DNA from: Limnomonas spitsbergensis
Lineage: Eukaryota > Chlorophyta > Chlorophyceae > Chlamydomonadales
Direction of reading: 5' to 3'
DNA: 64,000 nt
NCBI GenBank assembly: GCA_037349105.1
Contig: JAYJMM010000041.1
Coordinates: forward strand, 372,001 to 436,000
Notes under the pieces: generated by a model
What the model was told of the DNA's origin: nothing
The model's database searches: none
The model's input: only the letters and a program-made list of their open reading frames with translations
Made by a program: the position numbers and the translations under genes
In this document: positions 9,920 to 21,499 of the stretch, piece by piece
Layout: each line of letters starts with the position of its first letter
Numbering within the stretch: the first letter of the stretch is position 1

Positions 9920-11270
9920 CTTGCGTACGTGCCAGTAACAGGTTTCATGAACCAGCAGGTGCAAGTGAAAGACGCATGGTCGGGGTCCATACAACCCAAA
10001 AGAAACATAGTCCAGCACAGTTTCTTGGGGGGGGCATAAATAGCCTCAGGCGATAATGAGGCTTTCTTTCTTTATTATATTTTGAGGGGGAAAACTGACT
10101 GAAAAATTGGCCAAGGGGCTTTTCGCAGCTGTGCAGCGGCTGCACGCCTGAAGCTCGCTCTGGAGTCGCTCGCAATCACTGTTCGGAGCCGCTTTTATCT
10201 CCGCAAAGTCAAACACTATCGACTCGCGTGAATCGCTAAATATGTCTGCATCATCTACTGATTCTAGCAATTCTGGGCGGGATACTGAAATCGAAAGGAT
10301 GATGAAATGGATCACTCGAGGGCCACAACTCCTCGCCAAGGAGGCATTCTCAGCTCTCTTTCCAGCCATCAGTCACAGCCCTTACTTCTTCAGACATGGG
10401 CATGGGGTGAGAAAGCCTGGGCGCCCTAAGGGGATTCCAAGACTGCAGCAATTATAACTGTGCAAACCCATTCAGTCAATGTTATATTGATCTGACTTTA
10501 TTTTCAGTTTGTAGGCTTGAGTGGCTTTGAGGCCAGTTACGGAGTTTTTGACACGAACATCGGTACTCATAACATTGGCTGAATGGATTTGCACAATTCC
10601 ATTACAACAGATGTGGGACAAGAATCTCGAATTGAAGCCACACACTGTTTCTGAACTTTGGGGGCTTTGCCCCCAAACCCCCACGGGGGGCCGCTGGTCC
10701 CCGGACCCCACGACCCCCACGCAAACCCCCCGCGCGGCTTCGCCGTGCCATCCACACTTTCTCACACCTCAGGCTTTTTTATTGAATTGCATATTTAAAA
10801 AAACAAAACACTGGTCCAACAGCCTTGCTCAAGCGAAAACAGTTTCATAAGTAGCCGAACACAAAACCCTTTTCCAGTCCAGTTTAGGTCATCTACTGAT
10901 TCATCTCATTATCTCAGCTACTGTTACAAGTAACCCTTCCCTGTCAAGACGTCTATGACCTTTCGTACCTCCATTATATTACAGGATGCTAAGCCAGCGT
11001 TTTATTCTGAGCTCAGCTGTTCTATTCAGAATTAGAAAGTTTGGGAAAGTGTGAATCATGGTTTGAGTCTATGGCTGATTCGCTGCTGGTCCCTTGAAGG
11101 CTGTTCAAAATAAGGGGCTAAATCTGGCCATCTTAGCCATTTCTCGGGCTGAACTTAAAACTGGGGCTTCAACCTCGTCCTCGATTACAATGGGGCCTTC
11201 CTGTATCTCTGAGTTCGACATTATTGTTAACTGGTAAGCCAATAAGCCGAGCTGCTAGTAAATCTATCCG
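9920..11270. mobile_element. Probable 1.35-kb insertion present in D1, absent from D2
   Basis: D2 reads continuously through CACAATTTATTAGCCG near 27,810. In D1 the two halves of that site lie at about 9,907-9,919 and 11,273 onward, so about 1.35 kb sits between them, flanked by TTA on both sides (a possible 3-bp target duplication). I found no terminal inverted repeats. Inside are a plus-strand frame of 71 codons (10,242-10,457, starting MSASSTDSSNSGRDTE), minus-strand frames (10,046-10,369 and 10,472-10,765), and a strong GC hairpin at 10,657-10,677. None of the frames is recognised. Loss from D2 is the alternative, although the clean D2 junction favours insertion in D1. Confidence 0.45.
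10657..10677. repeat. Perfect 9-bp-arm GC-rich hairpin
   Basis: TTTGGGGGC, a TTT loop, then GCCCCCAAA. It is followed by G- and C-runs (to about 10,740) that could extend the structure. It lies inside the D1-specific insertion and may be a structural part of that element. Confidence 0.8.
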
Positions 11271-11560
11271 GCTTGTTAGCCGGGCGGCGGGTCTAAAATT
11301 TTATGTCTGGTCTAGGATGGCGCCGAGATCATGGTGTCAACGAGTACGTTTCCTTCGCATCGGCAGTACTGGGCTCAGGACCCGGTCGATTCCCAGTTCC
11401 CTGCAAGCTACCCATCCCGTACCCAACCTATTGAATCGATTACTCCAAGGCAGAGGGGGCTAGCTATCCGCATAGCGTCAATCACTGAATATAACAGTGC
11501 AAGGGACCAGTCTAAGCATGTCACTTCAGGATCCAGGCACAATCGATTACAGGACTATCA
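11224..11560. repeat. Duplicated non-coding block (matches about 27,812-28,090)
   Basis: GGATGGCGCCGAGATCATGG and GGGCTCAGGACCCGGTCGAT appear here and near 27,850 and 27,906. The short frames through this block are not conserved cleanly and I do not call a gene. Confidence 0.6.
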
Positions 11561-13220
11561 GACAAGAGCCAGCATACATGGAGGAGCCTTCACCCCTCCA
11601 ATCAACCAGTGCATAACATGCATCAGCCCCCACATGCTTTATTACCCACCTGTCTCTACAGCTCCGTCGTACCCTCCCGCTGTTGGGGCTGCAGCCTCAG
11701 ACCCTGCTTCTTTCGGTCCTGGAAACGCCAAAACACTTGTCAGCAAATGTGTCGCTTGGCATGGATCATCAAGGTGGCAGCTCTCATAACCAGCAAATTA
11801 TAAAACTTAAAAAAAAAAAAAACATAACGCTTCGGCATATGAATCGTTAGGCATGGAACTAGTGAGGCAGTGGGATAGCTCCCATCATTGGAATTACGAA
11901 TGCATCATGGGTCCTGTCCGTGAGGACCCCCATGCATAATGATCACCAACGAGATGAAAGTAAACAGTACTCGGTTCCTGAGTGTCAAGGAGGGGTACGA
12001 AAACAACACTGCATGAGCAACACCGACCGGGCATAGCTGGATCTATGCCAGCAAGAGTCCGCCAATCCATGATCGTTCTCTTGAAACTGAGCGGTGAATG
12101 TAAAAGATAGGGAATATATTCCAGACGATGCAGTATTGCAGATGTTAGAGGCGCGCTAGATCCGTTGATGTAGACCCAGATCGACGGAATGGCAATCTTG
12201 ATAACGGGAATTTATTCCGTGAATTCACTTAAACTTGTAATTTGCCTGAGCGTGGCTTGAGGAATACGGGATATTAATTGCCGTACACCGGAGCAAGCAG
12301 TGGTCAGTGTGTGAGCTTTTCTCTGCTCCAGAACCATCTTGACACAGGTGAGGGCCCTGCTTCAAACAGCCTTTTCAGTTTTACCAGCCTGAACTGGGAC
12401 CATTCATCTTGACAGCCGGTTGCAGGAATTTCACTAGCCGGCAGCAGAGCAGGGGCTGAGTAACAGATTGATGCAAGCAAGGTCCGACAGCATGCAGACC
12501 ATGTGGCCCATGCAACCTATGAGGGCTTGTACACCATGCAGCTCATCCAACCCTTCCGGATACCAGTGCTCCAAACTTCTGTTTATTTCATCTCTATGCA
12601 ATTACCCCGACAACTTTCATTTTGCAATGCCCTCATAGATCTCCATACAGTGATGAGTGACAGAGCCTTTCATGGGTGTCTAGCCTCCTCTCCCTCCTCT
12701 CCCCATCTGCTCGTGTTCCCACATAAGGAGGGCATGCTAACATGATCCCACTGCTTAATTATTCACTTGTACCAATTCATGCAGGTCTCAAAGGTGCAGG
12801 AGAATTTAGTAGACAGGTTGTTGAAGGAAGGAGGCAAGTTCAATTAAGATTCCAGTGAGCATCCCCCTGAATCCTATGAGCGCCGATATGGTTTCCTACC
12901 CTGTTATTTCCTGCATGGTTTCGGTCCATATGGATTCCTCCGCACCCCTCCCCCAGGGGGGCTGGGACGCTGGGTATATGCCACCCTGTCTCCGGTAGAT
13001 AATTCCGGCCGGCTGAGCCCCCCTTTCCTGTTGCTCTGTCAGCCAAAGATGATGCACCCCTAGCGGGTAATTTTCCCTTATGTCTCTCCCGTTTCTGCCG
13101 GCCGTCTATAAGCCGTGACTTATCTATGCCCAAGGTCAAAAAAATGGACTGTCCATTCTAGAGTTGTCGTACCTAGTGCGAACCCTGCCAACATTGTGGA
13201 GATGCCGTGCGGCCACCTAA
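11560..13220. repeat. Block R1, copy 1 (matches 17,990-19,198, 28,090-29,690, part of 34,400-35,160 and 37,370-37,640)
   Basis: A long non-coding block found upstream of each LRR gene. Landmarks are CAGCTCCGTCGTACCCTCCC (11,660), CACTTCGGCATATGAATC-like sequence (11,829), ATGTAGACCCAGATCG (12,169), CTCTGCTCCAGAACCATC (12,322), and GATTCCTCCGCACCCCTCCC (12,931). No frame is conserved between copies. A poly-A run lies at about 11,809-11,822. I see no gene. Confidence 0.65.
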
Positions 13221-14370
13221 GGCTGGCACATAATGAAATCATACATGAAGTCCACTGTGAAGAGTACGGGTCCATTCCCAGGGTCAGCAGACATGTTTCA
13301 GCAGTTGAGTAGATGACTTGGCCGGGGTCACTGGGCAGATAGACATATCCATATCCGTAAACAGCTTGCAGCTCATGACGGCTTGCAGTCTTTTCACCTT
13401 AAGGACATCAGTGTGCCACATCTCTGATTCATTGGTTTCAGATTCTCAGTATTGAAAGGAAAGGATGCCCTGTCGTCCTTCGCCATCCTCCAGGTGGCAG
13501 ATGCCATGACCCTGATGTCCGATCTGCAATTTCGTTTTGAAATTGAAAACCTGAAGCCTCGAATTTCCTTCTCCCCCCTCCAGTTGAGTGACGCAATGAC
13601 TGCAGTACCCTAGGCCCTCTTGACCCCTGGTCGCCATGAATGGTAATGCCTGTGTTCAAGATCAAGCTGGGTATGTCTAACTCCTGCCACCACCACCAGT
13701 TCATTGTCCCAGTGGGTGTCAGCTACCTGTCAGCTATGTGCCAGCATGGGGCTAGGGGGACAAGTGCAGCAAGTCTTGTTGGGCAGGCCTCTGGCTGTAG
13801 GCTGGCTCTGGTTTGATCCCCATGGGCCCAGTGGTGCCCACCAGGCAGATTCCCTAGACGGGGTCTGGTGCTCCCTTCAAATGACACTGGCTGCCACTCT
13901 CATCATTTTGACCCGTCAACCTCTCAATGCGCCATGGCCAAGATATCGAGATGTACTGAACATGGATGTGTCAGCCGCAGGCATTGATGTAGCTGAATTG
14001 TAGCTGAGACACTAGCCTACACACAAATCATGACACTATACACTACGCCATCCCCCAGGCTGCGGAACAGGCACCGGCCCAGATACTGCAGCTTACCAGG
14101 CGAGAGCCTGATGGTCTTTATAAGCTCAGACCGCGAAGGTGTGTGTTGCTGCCCTAGGCGACACGACGGTTGCACAAGTGACACTACTGGGCTGCCACCG
14201 CCGTGGTATGGCCTCCCATCTTGGGTGGTGCCACCCGCCGAGGTGATTCGTATCGGGCCCTTTCACCCTGGGGCGTCCCTGATGGGTGGAAGGCTTGAGC
14301 CCGGTGGGACTGAGTTGGTGGCTGATCACACGGGGACGGGGCGGATCTGTATGCCACCTGTTAACTCAGC
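13220..14370. other. Non-coding stretch between R1 and a LINE tail
   Basis: Only the part near 14,036-14,150 (CCCAGATACTGCAGC, then GAGAGCCTGATGGT) clearly matches D2, at about 29,904-30,020. The rest (13,220-14,030) has no obvious copy in this window. Open frames such as 13,704-14,003 (99 codons, plus) are not recognised and lack support. Confidence 0.4.
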
Positions 14371-14375
14371 AGCGT

Positions 14376-14540
14376 TTTTTTTTTTTCAGCCTTTAGTTTT
14401 GCCCCTTCACTTTTCCCCCTCCTTTCTTGTCCTGCCCTCCTCTGTGTTTCTTTCCATCTTTCTTCCCAACTCATTAGTTAGGCGCCCACGCGGCTGAGCC
14501 TTTTTTGAGCAGGGCCCAGAGGTGTAACGTTATTGACAGT
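14376..14540 (+). mobile_element. LINE tail (3' end only)
   Basis: A T-run at the left edge and pyrimidine-rich sequence lead into the family tail GCGCCCACGCGGCTGAGC, GAGCAGGGCCCAGAGGTGTA and ACGTTATTGAC. This is the 3' end of the same family as the LINE copies, so it is a severely 5'-truncated insertion. Confidence 0.65.
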
Positions 14541-14965
14541 CTGTTAACTCATTGTAACTGGATGTGTACTGGTGGCCACCATTGCGCTGTGATCCACTGG
14601 CTCACCATGCCTGGTCAGGTGCCATGAAAGTATGCCCCCAGTGGATTGTATCCATCGTTAGACAGGACCCCCTTCGTAAACGGGTTCTGGCCTGGGTTTG
14701 GAGCGCCTGAAGCGGTCAGCCGACCTGCCGAGGCCTGGCCGGCGCTCATCGCAAGGGCCGCCAGTCATCCACAGGACAGGCACTGGTTTGACAAATGAGG
14801 CCGCTTTCTACCTGATAGGCTAGGTAGCATAGACGGATGTCCTTGGCCTGCGCGGGCCACCTCATTGCCATGGCGGCTGGGAAGACGTTGGCGGCCAGGT
14901 CCAACTTGCACCTGACTGGCCGGGTGTAACGTCGTTGGCCTTATTGGTCGGGTGCTGGTGAGGCT
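14540..14965. repeat. Block R2, copy 1 (matches 30,360-30,790)
   Basis: TACTGGTGGCCACCATTGCG, TTCTGGCCTGGGT, GGAGCGCCTG and GGCCGCCAG are shared with 30,390-30,630. In D1 the block lies between two LINE tails (14,376-14,540 and 14,968-15,030), so it may be a cargo segment or the body of a related element. No frame is maintained across both copies. Confidence 0.5.
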
Positions 14966-14967
14966 AC

Positions 14968-15030
14968 TGAAGGTAGGCGCCCACGCGGCTGAGCCTTTTT
15001 GAGCAGGGCCCAGAGGTGTATCGTCATTTA
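14968..15030 (+). mobile_element. Second LINE tail, 3' end only
   Basis: TAGGCGCCCACGCGGCTGAG, then TTTTTGAGCAGGGCCCAGAG and GTGTATCGTCATTTAC. It nearly repeats the tail at 14,476-14,540 in the same direction. Confidence 0.65.
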
Positions 15031-16250
15031 CTCAGAAGGTGCCGTAGGTGGTGTTTACGGCTACATTGGGGAAGGTATCATGTGGAAACTGACCGCAAAG
15101 GATATCATGAACAGGTTTGTATGCATAAACATTCAAAAGCAAATGAGGGGGACCTTTAAGCCAAAGTGAGCAAGGGCTGGATTCCCGCCGAAAAGTATGG
15201 AAATGCAGTGTGCCATGCTTTGTGTGTACTCTGTGGCTTGAAGTTGAGGTACCCAACAACAGTGTTCTGGTTAAAATAAATCATTTGCATGCTGGGGAAA
15301 ATTATGGCTTAAAAGTGGAGCGGCCGCCTGCAGTACTAAACTTGTTTCAAATTGAATCAAATTGAAAATAAAAGCGAGCAAGCGCCAGCAAAAGATGAAG
15401 AGCATATATGGCACTCGGGCACTTGACATTCTCAAGAAAGAGGCTTCCAAGCGTAAGCGTCACAGTCGTACAGTACTAGCTAGTTCGGTTCTCATTCAAC
15501 AACATCTGAATCGTTGACATATCCGGCCAATCATGTTTAAGAGCCAATGAAAACATGATCACTAGCCAGCCAGCTTCAATAGAAACCTTTCTGTTGAGGC
15601 ACACATCTTGAGTTATATACAAATGATGGGGTCGTTTAGCATCACCAGCAACCAACCAAAACCTACAAGACCAATCAATATGAGCTTGCCAATCGATCGG
15701 TGACATGCAAAGATCATCCCTGGCATATACTATCCAGAGGTCGATTAAGCTCAATACAGTATTAGCTACATTCAAAGTTACGGGCATCACCTCCCAATAC
15801 AATACAATACAATACAGGTGAGACGACGACGTAAGATGTCAAACATATTAGAGGATTTCAGGAATAAGTGAACATTTGTCATCTCCATCTGACAGTTAAG
15901 GTCCTCTGCCCTAGTATTGGACCCTGCACCCTACATTAGTCATCAATGACCCTGCACCCTACATGAGTATTAGGCCTTGCTGCCCGTTGACACCCACACC
16001 AACAAAAAATAGGCAGCTGCAAGGACCAGGGGATCACCCAACACCCTGAAAGGCGATGTGATGCAGCTGACCAACAGATTGCCCTGAACCCTAAACCCTA
16101 AACTAGGCTGAGACACAGATTGCTCCAGATAGATACATCCACTTCTGGCCGACAAAAGGCACAACAAGGTTTCCTCATCAGCGGTTGGGGCCATATCTTG
16201 CGTTTCTTGAGTGCACTTGGATTCATGACAGGGTCCATTTACACACTAGT
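15030..16250. repeat. Block R3, copy 1 (matches 31,990-33,075)
   Basis: Shared landmarks are AAACATTCAAAAGCA (15,126 and 32,103), CAAGGGCTGGATTCC (15,171 and 32,146), and GATGGGGTCGTT (15,624 and 32,582). It lies just 3' of the type B LRR genes. A minus-strand frame of 108 codons (15,476-15,802) keeps part of its reading in D2 (VAGDAKRPHHLYITQ against VAGDAERPHHLYLIQ) but is broken further on there. A CAATA microsatellite lies near 15,794-15,816 and an AACCCTAAACCCTAAAC tract at 16,087-16,103. Confidence 0.6.
15476..15802 (-). CDS. Weak candidate small ORF, unknown function
   Basis: A frame of 108 codons starting MYWEVMPVTLNVANTVL. It has no recognised domain. The only support is that part of the frame (about residues 50-65) is kept in the D2 copy near 32,560-32,620 with a few substitutions. 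The D2 copy is stopped downstream, which argues against function. It could equally be the 3' untranslated region of LRR gene B1. Confidence 0.2.
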   Translation of the reverse strand: MYWEVMPVTLNVANTVLSLIDLWIVYARDDLCMSPIDWQAHIDWSCRFWLVAGDAKRPHHLYITQDVCLNRKVSIEAGWLVIMFSLALKHDWPDMSTIQMLLNENRTS

Positions 16251-16251
16251 A

Positions 16252-17568
16252 CTACCAGATAATGTGCAGTCCAGTGCAAGCGGCCAGAGGTGACCGGTCA
16301 TGGGCTCCATTACAACCTTGTAAGAGGAGAGTCCGCAGTCCAGTGCACGCAGCCAAGGGGGTCAGGTCCTCGACATATTTACAAAAGTTGAAACTGAGAG
16401 TCTGCAGCTCAGTGCATGCGGCCAAGGGGGTCAGGTCCTCGATGTCATCACAACAGCTGAAACTGAGAGTCTGCAGTCCAATGCATGTCGCCAGAGGGGT
16501 CAAGTCCTCGAGACCAGAACAGCACTCGAAGCTGAGAGTATGCAGTCGCGTGCATGCTGCCAGGAGGTCTAGGTCGAAGTACTTACATTCCACCAAGTAG
16601 AGAGATTCAAGTCCAATGCACGTACCCAAAGGGGTATGGTCATAAAGACGTCTGCAATCGCCCAATCCCAAGCAGAGGGTTTTCAATCCAGTGCACTCGG
16701 CCAGAGGAGAGATGTCCTCGAGCTCAAAAAAACGTGTGAGGTTGAGTGTGTGCAAACCAGCGCATGCAGCCAAAGGGGTCAGGTCCTTGACTCCATAACA
16801 ATCGAGTAAGCTGACAGTCAGCAGTCCAGTGCATGCAGCCAAAGGGGCCAGGTCCTCGACTCCATAACAATTGATGAAGGTGAGAGTACGCAGTCCAGTG
16901 CACGAGGCCAAAGGGGAGATGTCCTCGACGCTGTCACAACATACCAAGGTGAGAGTGAGCAGTCCAGTGCAAGCAGCCAGAGGGGAGATGTCCTCAACTT
17001 TGGCACAATGTCGGAAGCTGAGCTTTTGAAGACCCATGCATGCAGCCAGAGGGGTCAGGTCCTGTACTCCAGACTGGATGAAGCTGAGAGTGTGCAGTCG
17101 TGTACATGCTGCTAGAGGTGATAGATTTGTGGGTCCATAACAAGCGTTGAAGTGGAGAGATTGAAGTCCGATGCACGTGGCCAACGGGGTCAGGTCCTCG
17201 ATACCATTACACAGGCTGAATCTGAGAGTATGCAGACCCGAGCATGCCCCCAAAGAGGTCAAATCCTTGACTCCACAAAACCCGGAGAAGCTGAGAGTAT
17301 GCAATCCTGTGCATGCAGCCAGAGGGGTGAGGTCCTCGACTCCAAGACAATTGCGGAAGCGAATGGTCTGCAATCTTGTACACGCAGCCAGAACCATGAG
17401 GTCTGCATCTCCATCACAAGTCAGAGACGTCGTAATAAAGTGGACCACATCACGCAAGGTGCGACTGGTAGCCCGCACTGAGGCCTTGCTGTCAACCTTG
17501 ACGAGGATGATGGCCCACACTTCAGACGGGAGGTCCAAGATGCCTAGAGTGGAAGTGAAATACAACAA
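16252..17568 (-). CDS. F-box-like / leucine-rich-repeat protein B1
   Basis: An open frame of 438 codons. The F-box-like start is LGILDLPSEVWAIILVKV with RATSRTLRDVV. About 16 leucine-rich repeats follow, mostly 23 residues, with the same framework (GLxTLxFxxCxGVEDLTPLAACT) but many substitutions and a few length changes, including a longer repeat with GDCRRLYDHTPLG. It ends ACTGLHIIW. The 5' side of the F-box has CTCTAG|GCATCTTGG, with no ATG after the acceptor-like CTAG; the nearest ATG lies in the tract itself. This supports an upstream exon. Repeats here are much less alike than in A1, so the array has not been recently homogenised. Adapter function in ubiquitin ligation is inferred. Confidence 0.7.
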   Translation of the reverse strand: MLYFTSTLGILDLPSEVWAIILVKVDSKASVRATSRTLRDVVHFITTSLTCDGDADLMVLAACTRLQTIRFRNCLGVEDLTPLAACTGLHTLSFSGFCGVKDLTSLGACSGLHTLRFSLCNGIEDLTPLATCIGLQSLHFNACYGPTNLSPLAACTRLHTLSFIQSGVQDLTPLAACMGLQKLSFRHCAKVEDISPLAACTGLLTLTLVCCDSVEDISPLASCTGLRTLTFINCYGVEDLAPLAACTGLLTVSLLDCYGVKDLTPLAACAGLHTLNLTRFFELEDISPLAECTGLKTLCLGLGDCRRLYDHTPLGTCIGLESLYLVECKYFDLDLLAACTRLHTLSFECCSGLEDLTPLATCIGLQTLSFSCCDDIEDLTPLAACTELQTLSFNFCKYVEDLTPLAACTGLRTLLLQGCNGAHDRSPLAACTGLHIIW

Positions 17569-17579
17569 ATCAGGTATGG

Positions 17580-17990
17580 TTTAAATATATATCTGGAGAA
17601 CCTGTAAAATACTAGAATATAGGCCAGCGTCACCCATGCATGGGACTTAATCGGCCAGCATGTAAGCATGCAGCCTTAACAGGCAGGTAAACATAACTAC
17701 CGTACATTTGATTTGCCTTTCCTCGGTTGTAAACTTTCTATTCTTTTAATGCTGCCCTCTGGGCAGATTTTTTTGTTAACCCGTTCCCTCGGCATCTAAA
17801 TTCGCTTTATGTCAGTACCACTAGCCCGATTGCCCTCCCTCACCCAAAATAATTCATCAGCCCTCAGACAAAAACGTCAGCCCCAAACAACGTTAATTAT
17901 GAGGGAAGGTTTTCGAATTTAAGGTAAGCCATTTTTAAAACAGTATGGTGTGGGACAGTCAACGGGTGCAGGAGGCCATACGCCCGTAGT
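17580..17990. other. Stretch upstream of LRR B1 with no supported gene
   Basis: AT-richer than its surroundings and without a convincing frame. It could hold the missing first exon or promoter of LRR B1, but I see no clear donor with a start codon. Confidence 0.35.
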
Positions 17991-19198
17991 AGGCAGCCCT
18001 ACTTCTCCCTCCTTTCAACCAGTGCATAACATGCATCTATCCACGCATGCATCATTACCCACCTGATTCTACAGCTCCGTCGGCCCCTCCCGCTCTGGGG
18101 GCTGCAGCCTCAGACCGCGCCTGCTTGGGGACTGGAAACGCCAAAACATTTGTCAGCAAATATATCACGTGGCATGGATCATCATGGTGGCAGCTCTCAT
18201 GGCCAGCACAACACTTCGGCATATGAATCATTAGGCATGGAACCAGTGAGGCAGTAGGATAGATCCCATCATTGGAATCATGAATGCATCATGGGTCCTT
18301 CCGGTGAGGAACCCCATGCATCAACGACATATCGAAAATAAAATACAGATCCCTCGGTGCCTGAGTGTCAAGGCGGGGAACGAAGACAACAATGAGCAAC
18401 ACCGACCTGGCATACCAGCATGAGTTCGCCAATCCATGATCCTTCTTGCGAAATTAAACGGCCAATTTACACGAGAGTGACAGTATTTCAGACGATGCAG
18501 ATGTTCGAGGCGCCCATAATCCGTCAATGTAGACCCAGATCGGCAGAACGAAACTCTTGATGACGGATATCAATTCCGCGACGTAACTTCTCTTTAAATG
18601 TATCGAAGGGCGTGTGAATGTCGACAATGAGCAAGCATCAAGCAGTGGTCATTGAGTGAGTTTTTCTCTGCTCCAGAACCATCTTGACACAGGGGGCCCT
18701 TTCCAAACAGCCCCAGACAGCCTATTCACTATCTTGACCTGGGCCACTGATCCTGACAGCGTGTTTTAACAAGATCTCTCGCCAGCACCAGATCAAGGGC
18801 CGAGGAACAGATTGATGCAAGCATAGGAGAACATACAGCCCATGCAACCCAAGTATGTAGGCATACATGTACACCATGCAGCTCATCCGACCCTACCGGC
18901 TATTAGTGCTTGAAACTTCTGTTTATTTCATCTTCTTGAATTTTGCTTAACAGCTTTCATTTTGCACTGCCCTCACACATATCTCCAATGATTGTCCATG
19001 CACTGATATAACGACCCAAGACCTGAGATCTGCAGGAGACCAGGAGTAATTAATAGACAGGCTGCTGAAGTAAGGAGGCAAGGCCAATCAGATTCCTATG
19101 AGCGTCCACCTGGTTCCTATGAGCACCGTTATGATCTCCTACCCTATGATTGCCCTCCAGGTTTCCGTCCATGTGGATTCCTCCGCACCCCTCCCCCA
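17990..19198. repeat. Block R1, copy 2
   Basis: It matches 11,560-12,955 and 28,090-29,460, with CACTTCGGCATATGAATCAT (18,213), ATGTAGACCCAGATCGGC (18,528) and CTCTGCTCCAGAACCATC (18,666). It stops abruptly at CCCCTCCCCCAGC (19,187-19,199), where LINE copy 2 begins. In the other two R1 copies the sequence instead continues as GGGGGGCTGGG. The LINE therefore sits inside this R1 block. Confidence 0.65.
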
Positions 19199-21030
19199 GC
19201 GGGGGGCCGCGGGACTGGGCCTCAACGTGTCTGAGCTGCCGTTGCTAACCACCTCTGGCACAGAATCTGCTTCAGACACGCTGCGCGCCAGATTATCATC
19301 CCTCACATCGCCCATCAGCCGGCAGCACGGGTGCTCGGCCTCCCGTCCCATGCTAGCTAGCGGTTGGACCACATAGGAGCGTACCTGGCCCAGGTACGTG
19401 GTCAGGGTCATCAGGTGGGAGGGGCTCATACTGGCCGACTGGCGTGCCGTGCCCTCCATGGACTACTATGGCGCCAGCATGCTTGAGCCACCGGTCAGAC
19501 TAGGTGTAACCCTCTCTTGCCTAACGGGAGCCCCTGGTCTTGCACATGCTGGCTGCAGGCAGGCCATTATGCCCTGGACCTCTGCCATGGGTACAGCCTT
19601 CATGGCTGCCTTCACGAGTGGGAGCCCAGGGCAATGGACACCAATGCAATCCTATGTCTCTGTCTGGCTAGGCTAGGCTGCCGTACCAACTCCCCCTTTT
19701 GGCCGTTGAGCAACTCTATCCGAGATGGCACGGTGTTGTTGAAATATGGCATGTTGTTGCCGCCCATCTGATAGGGGAGAGACACCATGCACACCTGGCT
19801 GCAACTCCCTGCCTACCCTGCCCAGTGCCCACTCTTCTGCAGGGCCAAGTGGGGGCAGCAGCAGCGGCGGCGATGGCGCTGTGGGAGGTGCCGGCGTAGC
19901 TGCTGACTCAGCGGACTTGTTGCTGGTCCTTCTGGTCTGCTAGCCTCTGCCATGCGTCCCATGCTGCGGCTCCAGCTTGGACCTCTTGGGCCCACTCCTC
20001 TGCTGCTCTGGAGGATTGGCATGCCACCCTTCACGGGCACTGCAGCAGCAACAACCTGTGGGGCCCCGTTCCCCCCTGCTCTGATGGATCCGCCTGGTAA
20101 GCATCCCGCCGCGGCTGCTCCATCTGCTGCTGTGTCATTCAGCTGATCGGCATCAGCAAGGCTTCCCAGGCAGGTTGCTGGTGGAGGATTACTTTCATGA
20201 CCCCCCTGGCCAGCATGCCTGGATTGCGCCAGCGTTGGCGGCCTGGGCATTTGCCCCAGCGTGCCGTGTGGTGCCTGCCTAGGGCTCAGCTCTTGCAGCC
20301 CATTACCTCCCCAAGGCTTGCGGCTCCGATTATCTTGCTGTCCTACCTCCTAGATGTATCTGGGCGGCCCTCCTCGCTCCCTTGCTTCTCTCCTGCTTGC
20401 TCTCACTCGGCGCGCTCCATCTACTGCTTCTGCTGGGCGCTCCCGGGTTAACTCTGCCCTTGGGTCGCTTACTTGGGCGCACCGGCGTTGGTTCTTGGGG
20501 AGCTGAGCTGAGAGGCAGGGAGGCACTGGCTGCTCCCGGGGCGGTGCCTTGCGAGGCCTGCGCCTGCAGACGGTAGCGGTGGTGGTGGCAGTGGTGGTGT
20601 GGCAGTCCATCCGCTCGATTAGTGGCAGCTGCGGGCGGTTGCGCGGGTGCCCACGGCGCCTGCACCTCTGCCCTTGCACCCCTTGCCTAGGGCAACAAAG
20701 CTAGTGAGGGTACTGCTATGTCTGTACCCTTCCTTCGTCCCGGGCAGTGGCGGCTGCGTGGTTGTTTCTTCATCCATGTCCGCACCCTGCCCCTTATCGC
20801 CGGGGCATGTCAGCTCTTGTCTCCTTCTATAGGTTGGGTGCCGTGTTTTCGGGTTGGGTGGAGATGTTTGCAGCCACTTTCGGGTGTGCTTCTGGTGGGA
20901 GTGTCCTTAAGCTAGACAGAGGGGTGCCTTGGCGGGGTCCAACTTTTGCTTCTGACCTTCCTCTCAATTTTTACGCGTGAGTTACCGCGGCCGTGTGAGT
21001 GCTTGTTGTTCGTGTGCCTTTCTTGTTCAT

Positions 21031-21216
21031 ACTCAGGCCTATGTATATGTACTCAGGCCTAGTATATGTACTCAGGCCTAGTATATGTACTCAGGCCTAG
21101 TATATGTACTCAGGCCTAGTATATGTACTCAGGCCTAGTATATGTACTCAGGCCTAGTATATGTACTCAGGCCTAGTATATGTACTCAGGCCTAGTATAT
21201 GTACTCAGGCCTAGTT
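21031..21216. repeat. 19-bp tandem array inside LINE copy 2
   Basis: About ten units of ACTCAGGCCTAGTATATGT with the palindrome AGGCCT at the centre. Copy 1 has only a single diverged unit at the matching place (about 2,275-2,300), so the array grew after the copies separated. Confidence 0.9.
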
Positions 21217-21499
21217 TATGTTAATTTATGTACGTCTGCCTCGGTGGCGGAATATTTTGGAGCCATGTATCACCTTTCTCATTATGTGCATGAAGTCTCC
21301 CAAAACTTTAGCCGGGCTATTGAGTGTGCCCTTATGGATTTATATAACTCTCAGGGTTAAGTCGCTTGCTATCCAAATAGTCTTAGGTTATCAAACAGGA
21401 TAGACCTTGCAAGACTTGGGATAATGATCGGTGCAAAGCCGCTAGGAAAAGTTGTTTAGAGGCTAGTAAGGCTACCCATTTGGGGGTCTGGTTCAGGAG

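Noticed and set aside
9895..9920. GTTCGAATC resembling a tRNA T-loop
   Set aside because: No matching acceptor or anticodon stems could be drawn around it. I found no supported tRNA or rRNA gene in the window.
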